In this document: positions 1 to 8,171 of the stretch, piece by piece
Layout: every line of letters begins with the position of its first letter
How positions within the stretch are numbered: the stretch's first letter is position 1
Assembly (NCBI RefSeq): GCF_041916735.1
Contig: NZ_JAYRYY010000016.1
DNA length: 64,000 nucleotides
Direction: 5' to 3' (one strand)
DNA from: Zoogloea sp016790385
GTDB taxonomy: Bacteria; Pseudomonadota; Gammaproteobacteria; Burkholderiales; Rhodocyclaceae
Translations under genes and position numbers: made by a program
Notes under the pieces: model-generated
What the model was told of the DNA's origin: nothing
Databases searched by the model: none
What the model saw: the letters and a program-made list of their open reading frames with translations, nothing else

Positions 1-1
1 T

Positions 2-85
2 AGACGCCTTTTGGATGAGGTTCACAAGGTGCTTGCGCAAGCTGTTGAGTGTGAACGGGTTTTTGCATCGTGGAATGTTGTTTGA
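2..85 (+). CDS. Possible 3' end of an upstream gene
   Basis: One frame stays open from the window edge to a TGA at 83-85. It reads as a helical, charged tail (LDEVHKVLAQAVECERV). The fragment is too short to identify. A second open frame over the same bases is Cys/Arg-rich and looks less like protein. Downstream, the next gene starts at 113. Coding status is a guess based only on residue composition. Confidence 0.25.
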   Translation, partial: RRLLDEVHKVLAQAVECERVFASWNVV

Positions 86-112
86 ATATGCGGGGGCGCA
101 GATGACAGGTAA

Positions 113-1468
113 GTGCAATGGCCCTGGTTGCCGTTCGTTCGGGAATTCGTTCTCCGGCTTATCCACCTTGCGCCAATGTCCATGTCGCAGGTAGCAACCT
201 TCTTTGGCTTCTCGCGCAAGGAGGTTCAAGAGGCAATTGATGACCTCGTGGAGCGTGGCGAATTGACTCTGTCTGAAAACGGTCGCCTGACTCTTACGGA
301 GAAATCGAGCAGCTACTTCACTGAACTCGGCGAGGTTCCGCGTTTGTCGCTGCTTCGAGACAGTACGGCTTGCTTGTCTTTTGACCTCGCAACCTTCTCG
401 TGCCTTGGTAAAGACAAATTTTCGGATAAGTGGAAGGCGGGCATTCCAATCAAGGTTGACGATGAGAATGCATCCTGTAGCCAGACTCACGTAAGAAAGC
501 ATTTCCAGCGTCAGTTCCATGAAATCTTGCAGAAAGGGTTCCTTTCCAAGGCTCTGACCCAGGACGACAAGGACTCGCCGAACGTTTACACCGTGAACTC
601 GGTGAACAAGATTAAGCAGATGCCCGTCAGACTGCCGGTTCATTTCAAAGTGGACGAGGATGGGCGAAACGTCGAGCGAGAGGATTTTGAGAACCTGAAA
701 AGTTCAGATTACGTCCATGCACAAATTTCTCTCGAACTGGATAACCGTGCTCGCCCCAGCAATTTCGGTGAGATTGCAAAAATCATGGTCGAGATCGGGG
801 ATGGCGACACGCTGAAGCTCTTCGACTCGAAGGGCAGTTCCGTGAGCCTGCAATTCTTCGATGACCTGGCGAAGCTCGAATCCAACAGCCAAAAGAAGAG
901 AACCACCTTTATCGGACCAATTTACTCGTCAGCAAATTGGAAGCTGCTTCAGACTCACTTGGCTCCGCTCATCAAGGCAAGGCAGGAAAGCAAGTCTGAA
1001 GTGGAGCAGACCCCATTTCTTTGGGTCGCACCCAGCGACCCGTATTGGGGGATGAGCAGCAGTCTGCAAGTCAGAGTCAGCCAGCTTCTTGAACAGGCGA
1101 GCACGAAGGAAAAGAAGCTTTATTCGCCGACCATCTATTTGCCCGTTGGCGGTCCCGATGATCACAGGACAGCACAACAATGGAAAAGGGAGTTTGAGCC
1201 AAACACCAGCAAGGTTCGCGGGCTCACTGAGGGGTTCCTTGGTGGAAGTGTTGAGGTGCTGCATTTCGAAGGGGAATTCGTTGTGGTCGTTTATCACGTC
1301 TCGCTGCGCGACTCATACCCCGTCAGCTTCCCCGTCGGATTCATCAGTGCAGAAAAGGACGTGGTTTCTTCCATCGGTCGGATTTTGAAGTCTTACGTTG
1401 AGGGGGCCTCGGGGTTTGAACAGCCGAATGACTGCGGGTTAATTTCCAAGATTGGACGGATTGAATAG
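113..1468 (+). CDS. Unrecognised 451-residue protein with N-terminal winged-helix-like segment
   Basis: I do not recognise this family. Residues about 10-60 look like a DNA-binding winged helix: short helices around MSQVATFFGFSRKEVQEAI, followed by a DDLVERGELTL wing. The remaining 390 residues are a mixed alpha/beta soluble region with no transmembrane segment or signal peptide. The frame is closed by TAA at 110-112, directly before the GTG at 113. An ATG at 176 (MSMSQV) is an alternative start that would keep the helix-turn-helix. Base composition is visibly more AT-rich than gyrB and the genes beyond it, which suggests acquired DNA. Accessory genes beside gyrB are often restriction or defence genes, but nothing in this protein proves such a role. 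Confidence 0.6.
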   Translation: MQWPWLPFVREFVLRLIHLAPMSMSQVATFFGFSRKEVQEAIDDLVERGELTLSENGRLTLTEKSSSYFTELGEVPRLSLLRDSTACLSFDLATFSCLGKDKFSDKWKAGIPIKVDDENASCSQTHVRKHFQRQFHEILQKGFLSKALTQDDKDSPNVYTVNSVNKIKQMPVRLPVHFKVDEDGRNVEREDFENLKSSDYVHAQISLELDNRARPSNFGEIAKIMVEIGDGDTLKLFDSKGSSVSLQFFDDLAKLESNSQKKRTTFIGPIYSSANWKLLQTHLAPLIKARQESKSEVEQTPFLWVAPSDPYWGMSSSLQVRVSQLLEQASTKEKKLYSPTIYLPVGGPDDHRTAQQWKREFEPNTSKVRGLTEGFLGGSVEVLHFEGEFVVVVYHVSLRDSYPVSFPVGFISAEKDVVSSIGRILKSYVEGASGFEQPNDCGLISKIGRIE

Positions 1469-1628
1469 GCGTCAGCGTTAGTGGGCTTCCAATCGCCTGC
1501 GGAAGACTTCGACATGGAGCAGGCGTATCGAGGGTGTCCGGAATATTGTGTCAAGCTGTCAATAGCCGCTCTTCTGCAGAATGACAGCAACGGCCGACTA
1601 GCAGCCAACTGAACTTGACCAATAAATG

Positions 1629-1661
1629 CAAAGAGGCCACTCTAAACGAGCAGCCTCTTTG
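1629..1661. terminator. Hairpin downstream of gyrB (candidate terminator)
   Basis: Arms CAAAGAGGC (1629-1637) and GCCTCTTTG (1653-1661) pair perfectly over nine bases, with a 15-base loop. The element lies about 70 bp beyond the gyrB stop and 160 bp beyond the accessory gene. It could therefore end transcription from either side. There is no long T run. Confidence 0.4.
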
Positions 1662-1680
1662 TTTGAACTACCCTCCGAAA

Positions 1681-1706
1681 TCTAGATTTTTTAGGAAAAA
1701 TCTAGA
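1681..1706. terminator. Perfect AT-rich hairpin immediately after gyrB
   Basis: TCTAGATTTTT (1681-1691) and AAAAATCTAGA (1696-1706) are exact reverse complements around the tetraloop TAGG. The element sits 22 bp after the gyrB stop on the minus strand and is suited to terminating gyrB transcription. Because it lies at the junction of the alien-looking segment and gyrB, it might instead be part of an integration site. Confidence 0.45.
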
Positions 1707-1727
1707 CAATTCCGGGATCCTGCACGC

Positions 1728-4202
1728 TCACACATCCAGATTCCTCGCATACAGCGCGTTCTCCTCAATGAACGCCCGGCGCGGTTCCACGTTGTCGCCC
1801 ATCAACGTGGTGAAGATCTCGTCCGCCGCAATGGCGTCGTCGATCTGCACGCGCAGCAGGCGGCGCACGGCGGGGTCCATGGTGGTTTCCCAGAGCTGCT
1901 CGGGGTTCATTTCGCCCAGGCCTTTATAGCGCTGCTTGGAGATGCCGCGTTCGACGTCGGCGAGCATCCAGCGGATGGCGTCGGCGAAGCTGGTGACGGC
2001 TTGTTGCTTTTCGCCGCGGCGCATGATGGCGCCGGGCTGGATGAGGCCGGAGATGGATTCGGTGGCCTGGCGGATGATGCGGTAGTCGCCGGAGCGCAGG
2101 AAGTCGGCGTCGATCTGGGTGAGCTTGCGGTTGCCGTGGTGCATGCGGGCAATGTCGAGGGTCCAGGCTTCGGCGCTTTCGTTATAGACGGCCTCGATGC
2201 TCACCTCGGTGCCGACGGCGGCTTGCAGGCGCTGGGCGGAGTCGCGGGCGGCGGCTTCGTCGTCCACCGACAGGGGCAGGTCGTGGGCGAGCATGGCGTG
2301 GAGGACGGTGGGGTCGATCCAGTCGGTGAGGCGGCGGATGACGGCTTCGGCGAGCAGGTAGGTGCGGGCAAGGCCGGCCAGGGCTTCGGAGTGGATGGGA
2401 TCGGCGCCTTCGGCGGGGGTCAGGGATGCGCCGTCGAGGCCGAGCTTGAGCAGGTGGGCGTTGAGCTCGTTGTCGTCCTTGATGTACATCTCGTTCTTGC
2501 CGTGCTTGATCTTGTAGAGGGGCGGCTGGGCGATATAGATGTGGCCGCGCTCGACGAGTTCGCGCATCTGGCGGTAGAAGAAGGTGAGCAGCAGGGTGCG
2601 GATGTGCGCGCCGTCCACGTCCGCGTCGGTCATGAGGATGATGCGGTGGTAGCGCAGCTTTTCGGGCTTGAAGTCTTCGGTGCCGATGCTGGTGCCCAGG
2701 GCGGTGATGAGGGTGGCGATCTGCTCGGAGCTGATGAGCTTGTCGAAGCGGGCGCGCTCCACGTTGAGCACCTTGCCGCGCAGGGGCAGGATGGCCTGGA
2801 ATTTACGGTCGCGGCCCTGCTTGGCGGAGCCGCCGGCGGAGTCACCCTCGACGATGTAGATTTCGCACAGGGCAGGGTCTTTTTCCTGGCAGTCGGCGAG
2901 CTTGCCGGGCAGGCCGACGCCGTCGAGCACGCCCTTGCGGCGGGTCATTTCGCGGGCCTTGCGGGCGGCTTCGCGGGCGCGGGAGGCTTCAACGATCTTG
3001 CCGCAGATGGTCTTGGCGTCGAGGGGGCGTTCGAGCAGGAAGTCGGCGAGCTTCTGGGCCACGACTTCTTCGACGGCCGGGCGGGCTTCGCCGGAGACCA
3101 GTTTCATTTTGGTCTGGGAGGCGAACTTGGGGTCGGGCATCTTGACGGAGAGCACGCAGGCGAGGCCTTCGCGCATGTCGTCGCCGGAGATGTCCACCTT
3201 GGCCTTCTTGGCGATCTCGTTTTCTTCGATGTACTTGTTGATGACGCGGGTCATGGCCGCGCGCAGGCCGGTGAGGTGGGTGCCACCGTCGGCCTGGGGG
3301 ATGTTGTTGGTGAAGCACAGCACCTGTTCGGCGTAGCTGTCGTTCCACTGCATGGCCACTTCGACGTTGATGGGCACGCCGTTTTGGAGGGATTCGCCGC
3401 TGGCGTGGAAGACGGTGGGGTGGAGCACCGACTTGGCACGGTTCACGTATTCGACAAAGCCGGCCACGCCGCCGGCAAAGGCGAAGTCTTCTTCCTTGCC
3501 GGTGCGGCGGTCGATCAGGCGGATCTTGACGCCGTTGTTGAGGAAGGAGAGCTCGCGCAGGCGCTTGGCGAGGATTTCGTAGTGGTATTCGACGGTGCCG
3601 AAGATCTCTTCGTCGGCCAGGTAGTGCACCTCGGTGCCGCGGCGGTTCGTGTCGCCGAGGACGCGCAGGGGGCTGGTCTCGATGCCGTCCACGACTTCGA
3701 TGAGGCGATCAACGGCGTGGCCGCGGTTGAACTCGATGCCGTACTTCTTGCCGTCACGGCGCACGGTGAGGCGCAACCACTTTGAGAGAGCGTTGACGCA
3801 GGAGACGCCCACGCCGTGCAGGCCGCCGGAGACTTTGTAGCTGTTCTGGTTGAACTTGCCGCCGGCGTGGAGCACGCACATGACGATCTCGGCGGCGGAG
3901 CGGCGGGGCTCGTGCTTGTCGTCCATCTTGACGCCCACCGGGATGCCGCGGCCGTTGTCGGTGACGGAGATGGAGTTGTCGGCGTGGATGGTGATGACGA
4001 TGTCGTCACAGTGGCCGGCCAGGGCTTCGTCGATGGCGTTGTCGACCACTTCAAAGACCATGTGATGCAGGCCGGTGCCGTCGGAGGTGTCGCCGATGTA
4101 CATGCCCGGCCGCTTGCGCACGGCCTCCAGCCCTTCGAGCTGCTGGATGCTGGATTCGTCGTAGTTGTCGGCGGGGGCGGGTTGTTGCGGCGTATCGGAC
4201 AT
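1728..4202 (-). CDS. gyrB: DNA gyrase subunit B
   Basis: This is the ATPase subunit of gyrase, which introduces negative supercoils together with GyrA. The N-terminal GHKL domain shows EVVDNAIDEAL, DNGRGIPVG and GGLHGVGVS. The transducer domain follows, then the Toprim domain with EGDSAGGSAKQGRDR and DADVDGAHIRTLL. The C-terminus carries QRYKGLGEMNPEQLWETT. The length of 824 residues is close to the 804 of E. coli, including the long insert in the Toprim region. The ATG at 4202 is preceded by GAGAA on the coding strand. The gene follows dnaA and dnaN on the same strand, the classical origin cluster, with 198 bp of structured sequence before it. It is clearly intact. Confidence 0.98.
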   Translation of the reverse strand: MSDTPQQPAPADNYDESSIQQLEGLEAVRKRPGMYIGDTSDGTGLHHMVFEVVDNAIDEALAGHCDDIVITIHADNSISVTDNGRGIPVGVKMDDKHEPRRSAAEIVMCVLHAGGKFNQNSYKVSGGLHGVGVSCVNALSKWLRLTVRRDGKKYGIEFNRGHAVDRLIEVVDGIETSPLRVLGDTNRRGTEVHYLADEEIFGTVEYHYEILAKRLRELSFLNNGVKIRLIDRRTGKEEDFAFAGGVAGFVEYVNRAKSVLHPTVFHASGESLQNGVPINVEVAMQWNDSYAEQVLCFTNNIPQADGGTHLTGLRAAMTRVINKYIEENEIAKKAKVDISGDDMREGLACVLSVKMPDPKFASQTKMKLVSGEARPAVEEVVAQKLADFLLERPLDAKTICGKIVEASRAREAARKAREMTRRKGVLDGVGLPGKLADCQEKDPALCEIYIVEGDSAGGSAKQGRDRKFQAILPLRGKVLNVERARFDKLISSEQIATLITALGTSIGTEDFKPEKLRYHRIILMTDADVDGAHIRTLLLTFFYRQMRELVERGHIYIAQPPLYKIKHGKNEMYIKDDNELNAHLLKLGLDGASLTPAEGADPIHSEALAGLARTYLLAEAVIRRLTDWIDPTVLHAMLAHDLPLSVDDEAAARDSAQRLQAAVGTEVSIEAVYNESAEAWTLDIARMHHGNRKLTQIDADFLRSGDYRIIRQATESISGLIQPGAIMRRGEKQQAVTSFADAIRWMLADVERGISKQRYKGLGEMNPEQLWETTMDPAVRRLLRVQIDDAIAADEIFTTLMGDNVEPRRAFIEENALYARNLDV

Positions 4203-4280
4203 GGCGTTCTCGGTTCTGCTTGGTTGTTCTGCTTGGGCCGTCGGCCCGGCGGGTCATTGATCTTTAAACGACCCGCTCGA

Positions 4281-4402
4281 GAGTTCGTGGAGAAAGCGTA
4301 GCGAGCAGGCCCGAGGTTGCAGGGAGGAGCGGAGCTGTACTCAAGTACAGCGAGCACCGGAGCTGCGAGATCGGGACGCGCAGTAGCTTTATCCGCGGAC
4401 TC
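4281..4402. repeat. Imperfect 122-bp palindromic element between dnaN and gyrB
   Basis: The ends GAGTTCGTGGAGAAAGC (4281-4297) and GCTTTATCCGCGGACTC (4386-4402) are inverted repeats that match at 14 of 17 positions. The middle holds a perfect short palindrome, GCTGTACTCAAGTACAGC (4334-4351). The right end overlaps the dnaN stop codon. The layout resembles mobile intergenic repeat elements of the REP or miniature type. No second copy was noticed in this window, so the repeat status is inferred. It may act as a structured RNA that attenuates or separates dnaN and gyrB transcription. Confidence 0.5.
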
Positions 4403-5507
4403 AAATTCGCATGGGCATCACTACGTACTTGAAATCAGCGTTGTCGGCGAGGCCGAAGAGGGCGCTGGCGTTGCCGTCGTTGAAGCGGATCTCGATTTCG
4501 TTGGCGGACAGGTTGGTGAGCACGTCGAGCAGGTAGGTGACGTTGAAGCCGATGTCCAGGCTGTCGCCGCTGTAGTCCACTTCGAGCTCTTCCAGGGCTT
4601 CTTCCTGTTCGGCGTTGGTGGACACCAGCTTGAGGCTGCCCTCCGAGAGCATCAGGCGCACACCGCGGAACTTCTCGTTGGTGAGAATGGCGGCGCGTTG
4701 CAGGGATTGCAGCAGGGCGAGGCGGCTGGCCTTGACCAGCTTGGGGTGGCCCTGGGGGATGACGCGCTCGTAGTCGGGGAACTTGCCGTCGATGAGCTTG
4801 GAGATGAGTTCGATGGTGCCGAAGCGGAAGACGATCTGGTTGCCCACCAGGGTGACTTCGAGGGGGTCGTCGGAGTCGGCGAGCTGACGGGCCAGTTCAA
4901 CGACCGTCTTGCGCGGCAGGATCACATCCGTGCGGGCGTAGTCGCCTACCAGCGGGGATGCCGCATAGGCGAGGCGGTGGCCGTCGGTGGCGACCATGCG
5001 CAGCAGGTTGCCGGCCACGACCAGCAGCAGGCCGTTGAGGTAGTAGCGGATGTCCTGCTGGGCCATGGCGTACTGCACCAGGGCGAGCTGCTTCTTGAAG
5101 GCCTTTTGCGTGGTGGTGAAATGCACGCCTTCGCCCTCGGGCGGGGCCAGCCGGGGGTAGTCGGCGGCGGGCAGGGTCTGGAGCTGGAAGCGGCTCTTGC
5201 CGGCCTTGAGGGTGATGCGCTTGTCGTCGAGGGTGAGGCTGACGTCGGCGGTGTCGGGCAGGGCGCGCAGGATGTCCTGGAGCTTGCGGGCGCCCACGGT
5301 GATGGCCACGTCTTCTGCGCCCGGCGTGGCCGGGGTGCTGTTGCGGATCTGGATCTCGATGTCGGTGGCGAGAAGCGTGAGGGCGTCACCCTTCTTCTCG
5401 ATCAGCACATTGGAGAGGATGGGCAGGGTGTGGCGTTTTTCGACGATGCCGGACACCGATTGCAGCGGGGCGAGAAGGGCGTCGCGGGGCGCAGTGAAAA
5501 GCAGCAT
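4401..5507 (-). CDS. dnaN: DNA polymerase III beta subunit (sliding clamp)
   Basis: This is the ring-shaped processivity clamp that tethers DNA polymerase III and other partners to DNA. The start at 5507 (MLLFTAPRDALLAPLQSVSG) matches the family N-terminus. The open frame extends 21 codons further upstream, but those residues are not clamp-like. The length of 368 residues fits the usual 366-370. Three repeated clamp domains can be followed, including KRHTLPILSNVL early and the C-terminal YVVMPMRI. GGAGACC lies upstream of the start on the coding strand. The gene lies 84 bp after dnaA and is probably co-transcribed with it. Confidence 0.97.
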   Translation of the reverse strand: MLLFTAPRDALLAPLQSVSGIVEKRHTLPILSNVLIEKKGDALTLLATDIEIQIRNSTPATPGAEDVAITVGARKLQDILRALPDTADVSLTLDDKRITLKAGKSRFQLQTLPAADYPRLAPPEGEGVHFTTTQKAFKKQLALVQYAMAQQDIRYYLNGLLLVVAGNLLRMVATDGHRLAYAASPLVGDYARTDVILPRKTVVELARQLADSDDPLEVTLVGNQIVFRFGTIELISKLIDGKFPDYERVIPQGHPKLVKASRLALLQSLQRAAILTNEKFRGVRLMLSEGSLKLVSTNAEQEEALEELEVDYSGDSLDIGFNVTYLLDVLTNLSANEIEIRFNDGNASALFGLADNADFKYVVMPMRI

Positions 5508-5591
5508 GGACTCAGGTCTCCGTATCTTATTTACAGGGGCAGGCGCGTGCAGCGGGCGTCCGTCCGGCAATCTTGGGGGCGAAAGGTTTCA

Positions 5592-7046
5592 TCAGCCGCG
5601 CAACACCTGGGTGAGAACGTGCAGGTCGTGGTTGAGCTGGGTGTCGCCAAGGCGCAGTTCGGCGATGGTGCGGCAGGCGTGCAGCACCGTGGTGTGATCG
5701 CGGCCGCCGAAGGCCTCGCCGATGGCCGGCAGGCTCATGGGGGTGAGATCCTTGGCGAGGAACATGGCCACCTGGCGCGGCCGGGCGATGACCCGGGTGC
5801 GCTTCTTGGAGTGCATGTCGGCGACCTTGATCTTGTAGTAGTCGGCCACGGTCTTCTGGATGAACTCGGCGGTGAGCTGGCGGTTGTGGGCGTTGAGGAG
5901 ATCCTTGAGAGCTTCCTTGGCCACTTCCAGCGTGACTTCCTTGCCGTGGAAGCGGGCAAAGGCCAGCACCTTCTTGAGGGCGCCTTCCAGCTCGCGAACG
6001 TTGGAGCGCAGGTTTTTGGCGATGAGAAAGGCCACGTCCTCGTTGAGGGCGATGCGCTCGACTTCGGCTTTCTTCTTGAGGATCGCGACGCGCATCTCCA
6101 GCTCGGGCGGCTCGATCTGCACCGTCAGGCCCCAGTCGAAGCGGGAGATCAGGCGGTCTTCCAGGCCCTGGACATCCTTGGGGTAGGTGTCGCTGGTGAT
6201 GATGATCTGCTTCTTGGCCTCGGTGAGGGCGTTGAAGGCGTGGAAGAACTCTTCCTGGGTGCGGTTCTTGTTATTGAAGAACTGGATGTCGTCGATGATC
6301 AGGACGTCGAGGGAGCGGTAGTAGCGCTTGAAGACGTCGAAGGACTTCTGCTGGTAGGCGCGCACCACGTCGGCGTAGTAGTCCTCGGCATGCACGTAGC
6401 GGATGACCTTGCGCGGGTCGGCCTTGAACACGGTGTTGCCAAGGGCGTGGATCAGGTGGGTCTTGCCCAGGCCGACGCCGCCATAGATGAACAGCGGGTT
6501 GTAGGAGACCCCGGGGTTCTGGGCCACCTGAAGGGCGGCAGCGCGGGCCAGGTCGTTGGCGCGGCCGGTGACCAGGGTGTCGAAGGTGAAGTCGGGGTTG
6601 AGGCGCGACTTGTCGTAGTTGGCGGTGTCGGGGGAGACCGGCGCTTCGGCCGCGGGGCTGCGGATCACCGCCGGAGCCGGCGAGGTGCTGCCGCCATTGC
6701 CGGTAGCCGGCGGGGGGGCCGTGGCGGCAGCGGGCGCGCTGGGCGGTGGGCTGGCCCGGCGCAGGCCGCCGGCCGGAGCCAGGCTGACCTCGATGGTGGG
6801 CAAACCGCCAAAGAATTCCTCGCCGAGTTCTTCGATGCGCCGCAGGTAGCGGTCACGCAGCCATTGGCGATGGAAGTTGGAGGGGGCCACCAGGCGCAGT
6901 CCGGCCGCGTCGTCGCCGGCGAGTTCTTCGGCGCGCAGGGGGAGGATCCAGGTCTTGAACTGTTGGGCGGGCAACTCCTGTTCCAGGCAGTTCAGGCAAT
7001 GCGTCCAGAACGCAGCGCATTGGGGCGACGATGTGGCTTGGGGCAC
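5592..7046 (-). CDS. dnaA: Chromosomal replication initiator DnaA
   Basis: DnaA is the AAA+ initiator that binds DnaA boxes and melts the origin. Domain I begins FWTHCLNCLEQELPAQQFKTW. A variable Pro/Ala-rich linker follows at about residues 85-140. The AAA+ core has Walker A GGVGLGKTHL and Walker B VLIIDDIQFF. Domain IV carries the DnaA signature around RARQ/RPRQVAMFLAKDLT and GGRDHTTVLHACR. The start is GTG at 7046, with no strong ribosome site in front and no better in-frame start. The length of 484 residues is normal. DnaA boxes lie upstream within 240 bp, so autoregulation is likely. Confidence 0.97.
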   Translation of the reverse strand: MPQATSSPQCAAFWTHCLNCLEQELPAQQFKTWILPLRAEELAGDDAAGLRLVAPSNFHRQWLRDRYLRRIEELGEEFFGGLPTIEVSLAPAGGLRRASPPPSAPAAATAPPPATGNGGSTSPAPAVIRSPAAEAPVSPDTANYDKSRLNPDFTFDTLVTGRANDLARAAALQVAQNPGVSYNPLFIYGGVGLGKTHLIHALGNTVFKADPRKVIRYVHAEDYYADVVRAYQQKSFDVFKRYYRSLDVLIIDDIQFFNNKNRTQEEFFHAFNALTEAKKQIIITSDTYPKDVQGLEDRLISRFDWGLTVQIEPPELEMRVAILKKKAEVERIALNEDVAFLIAKNLRSNVRELEGALKKVLAFARFHGKEVTLEVAKEALKDLLNAHNRQLTAEFIQKTVADYYKIKVADMHSKKRTRVIARPRQVAMFLAKDLTPMSLPAIGEAFGGRDHTTVLHACRTIAELRLGDTQLNHDLHVLTQVLRG

Positions 7047-7343
7047 GATGATTGGGCGGATCGGTTTCGACGGCGGAACGCGCGCCGGACGTGGATTTCC
7101 GGCAGACCCCGGCCGGGGGCCGGAGCGGCCAGCATCGCGCGCGGGGGGCGTCTGGCCAAACGGGCATTGTACCTGCGCGAAGGGGACTTATCCACAGCTT
7201 AAGCGGGTGTGGAAGGGGGCTGTGGATCATTGGATTCCGCCCGGGGCAGCACCGGGTTTGCCGGGAGTGGATAAAACCTGCTTGACAAACAGAGGGTTAA
7301 CGTATCAAATTGCGCGTTTGACTCAACTTTTCGGGCACGAAAA
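7047..7343. other. Putative chromosomal origin (oriC) between dnaA and rpmH
   Basis: The 297-bp gap between divergent dnaA and rpmH holds one perfect DnaA box, TTATCCACA (7188-7196). Two single-mismatch boxes lie on the other strand: TGTGGATCA (7221-7229) and AGTGGATAA (7266-7274). Genes lead away on both sides and two parS sites lie 6 kb away, as expected for an origin. The only A+T-rich part is near the rpmH promoter. It is modest, so the unwinding element is not certain. Confidence 0.75.
7282..7310 (+). promoter_or_regulatory. Sigma-70-type promoter of rpmH
   Basis: A perfect -35 box TTGACA (7282-7287) is followed after 17 bp by TCAAAT (7305-7310), which matches the -10 consensus at four of six positions. 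The rpmH start lies 34 bp further on. The promoter adjoins the third DnaA box, so DnaA binding could affect it. Confidence 0.7.
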
Positions 7344-7478
7344 ATGAAACGTACTTACCAACCGTCCGTCGTCCGTCGCAAGCGCACCCACGGCTTCCTG
7401 GTTCGCATGGCCACCCGTGGCGGTCGCAAGGTCATCGCCGCTCGCCGCGCCAAGGGCCGTCATCGCCTCGCCGTCTGA
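7344..7478 (+). CDS. rpmH: 50S ribosomal protein L34
   Basis: This is a 44-residue, highly basic large-subunit ribosomal protein. The sequence begins MKRTYQPSVVRRKRTHGF and ends ARRAKGRHRLAV, which is the standard L34 pattern and length. It is the first gene on the plus strand after the origin and stands before rnpA, as in nearly all bacteria. Transcription probably starts at the TTGACA promoter just upstream. Confidence 0.97.
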   Translation: MKRTYQPSVVRRKRTHGFLVRMATRGGRKVIAARRAKGRHRLAV

Positions 7479-7545
7479 GGCTCGCCCACAGGCCGGTCCT
7501 GAGATCCCTTCCCCGGCAGGCGGCAGCGATGGCCCGTCGGATGAA

Positions 7546-7914
7546 ATGGCAAGCAAGGCAGGGTTCGGCTTCGGCGCGTCTTTGCGACTGCACAAAACGG
7601 ATGAGTTTTCATCCGTTTTTGCTTTTCGGCGTGTCGTGCGCGGGCGCTACTTCGCGCTTCATTACTGCCCCGGTCAGGCTGATACGGCCCGGCTTGGCGT
7701 GGTGGTGGCGAAGAAGCTCGCCAAGCGCGCGGTGCAGCGCAATCTCTTGAAGCGGATCGGTCGCGACGTGTTTCGTCATGCCTGTGCAAGCCTGCCGGCT
7801 TACGATCTGGTGTTACGATTGTCGGCCAAGGTTGCTGACGTGAGCAAACGCTCCCTGCGCGAAGACATGCTCGCTCTGTTCGAACGCCTGCCCAGGCGAG
7901 GCGCGGGCAAATGA
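7546..7914 (+). CDS. rnpA: Ribonuclease P protein component
   Basis: This is the protein subunit of RNase P, which matures the 5' ends of tRNAs. The start at 7546 (MASKAGFGFGASLRLHKTDEF) gives 122 residues, a normal size. The frame is open back into rpmH, but that part is not RnpA-like. The RNA-binding core shows LGVVVAKKLAKRAVQRNLLKR, the RNR-type motif. Its stop overlaps the yidD start by four bases, so the two are translationally coupled. The start is chosen by family alignment because the ribosome site is weak. Confidence 0.9.
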   Translation: MASKAGFGFGASLRLHKTDEFSSVFAFRRVVRGRYFALHYCPGQADTARLGVVVAKKLAKRAVQRNLLKRIGRDVFRHACASLPAYDLVLRLSAKVADVSKRSLREDMLALFERLPRRGAGK

Positions 7915-8120
7915 AGTGGGTCATGCTTGCGCTCGTGCGGGGCTATCGCTACGCCATCAGCCCTATGTTGGGACGCAACTGCCGTTTTGTGCCGTCCTGT
8001 TCCGAATACGCCCTGGAGGCTCTTGAGCGCCATGGTGCCCTCAGAGGGTCTTGGCTGGCCGCGCGGCGCGTGTGCCGTTGCCATCCGTTCAGCGGTGGCG
8101 GCTACGATCCGGTACCCTGA
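7911..8120 (+). CDS. yidD: Membrane protein insertion efficiency factor YidD
   Basis: This is a small (69-residue) membrane-associated protein that assists YidC-dependent insertion. It shows the family signature GRNCRFVPSCSEYALEALERHG and the C-terminal CRCHPFSGGGYDPVP. The ATGA overlap with rnpA and the position before yidC are typical. Confidence 0.95.
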   Translation: MKWVMLALVRGYRYAISPMLGRNCRFVPSCSEYALEALERHGALRGSWLAARRVCRCHPFSGGGYDPVP

Positions 8121-8171
8121 GCAGCACTTCCAAAGCCTTCCGCCCCAAACTCCTTCCTGACACTGACTCCG

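Noticed and set aside
2001..3785. 594-residue plus-strand open frame inside gyrB
   Set aside because: Low-complexity Gly/Val/Ala/Asp composition, entirely antisense to a clear gyrB; a shadow of high-GC codon use.
4317..7202. 961-residue plus-strand open frame over dnaN and dnaA
   Set aside because: It runs antisense to two essential genes and has Gly/Glu/Val-rich non-family sequence; a shadow frame.
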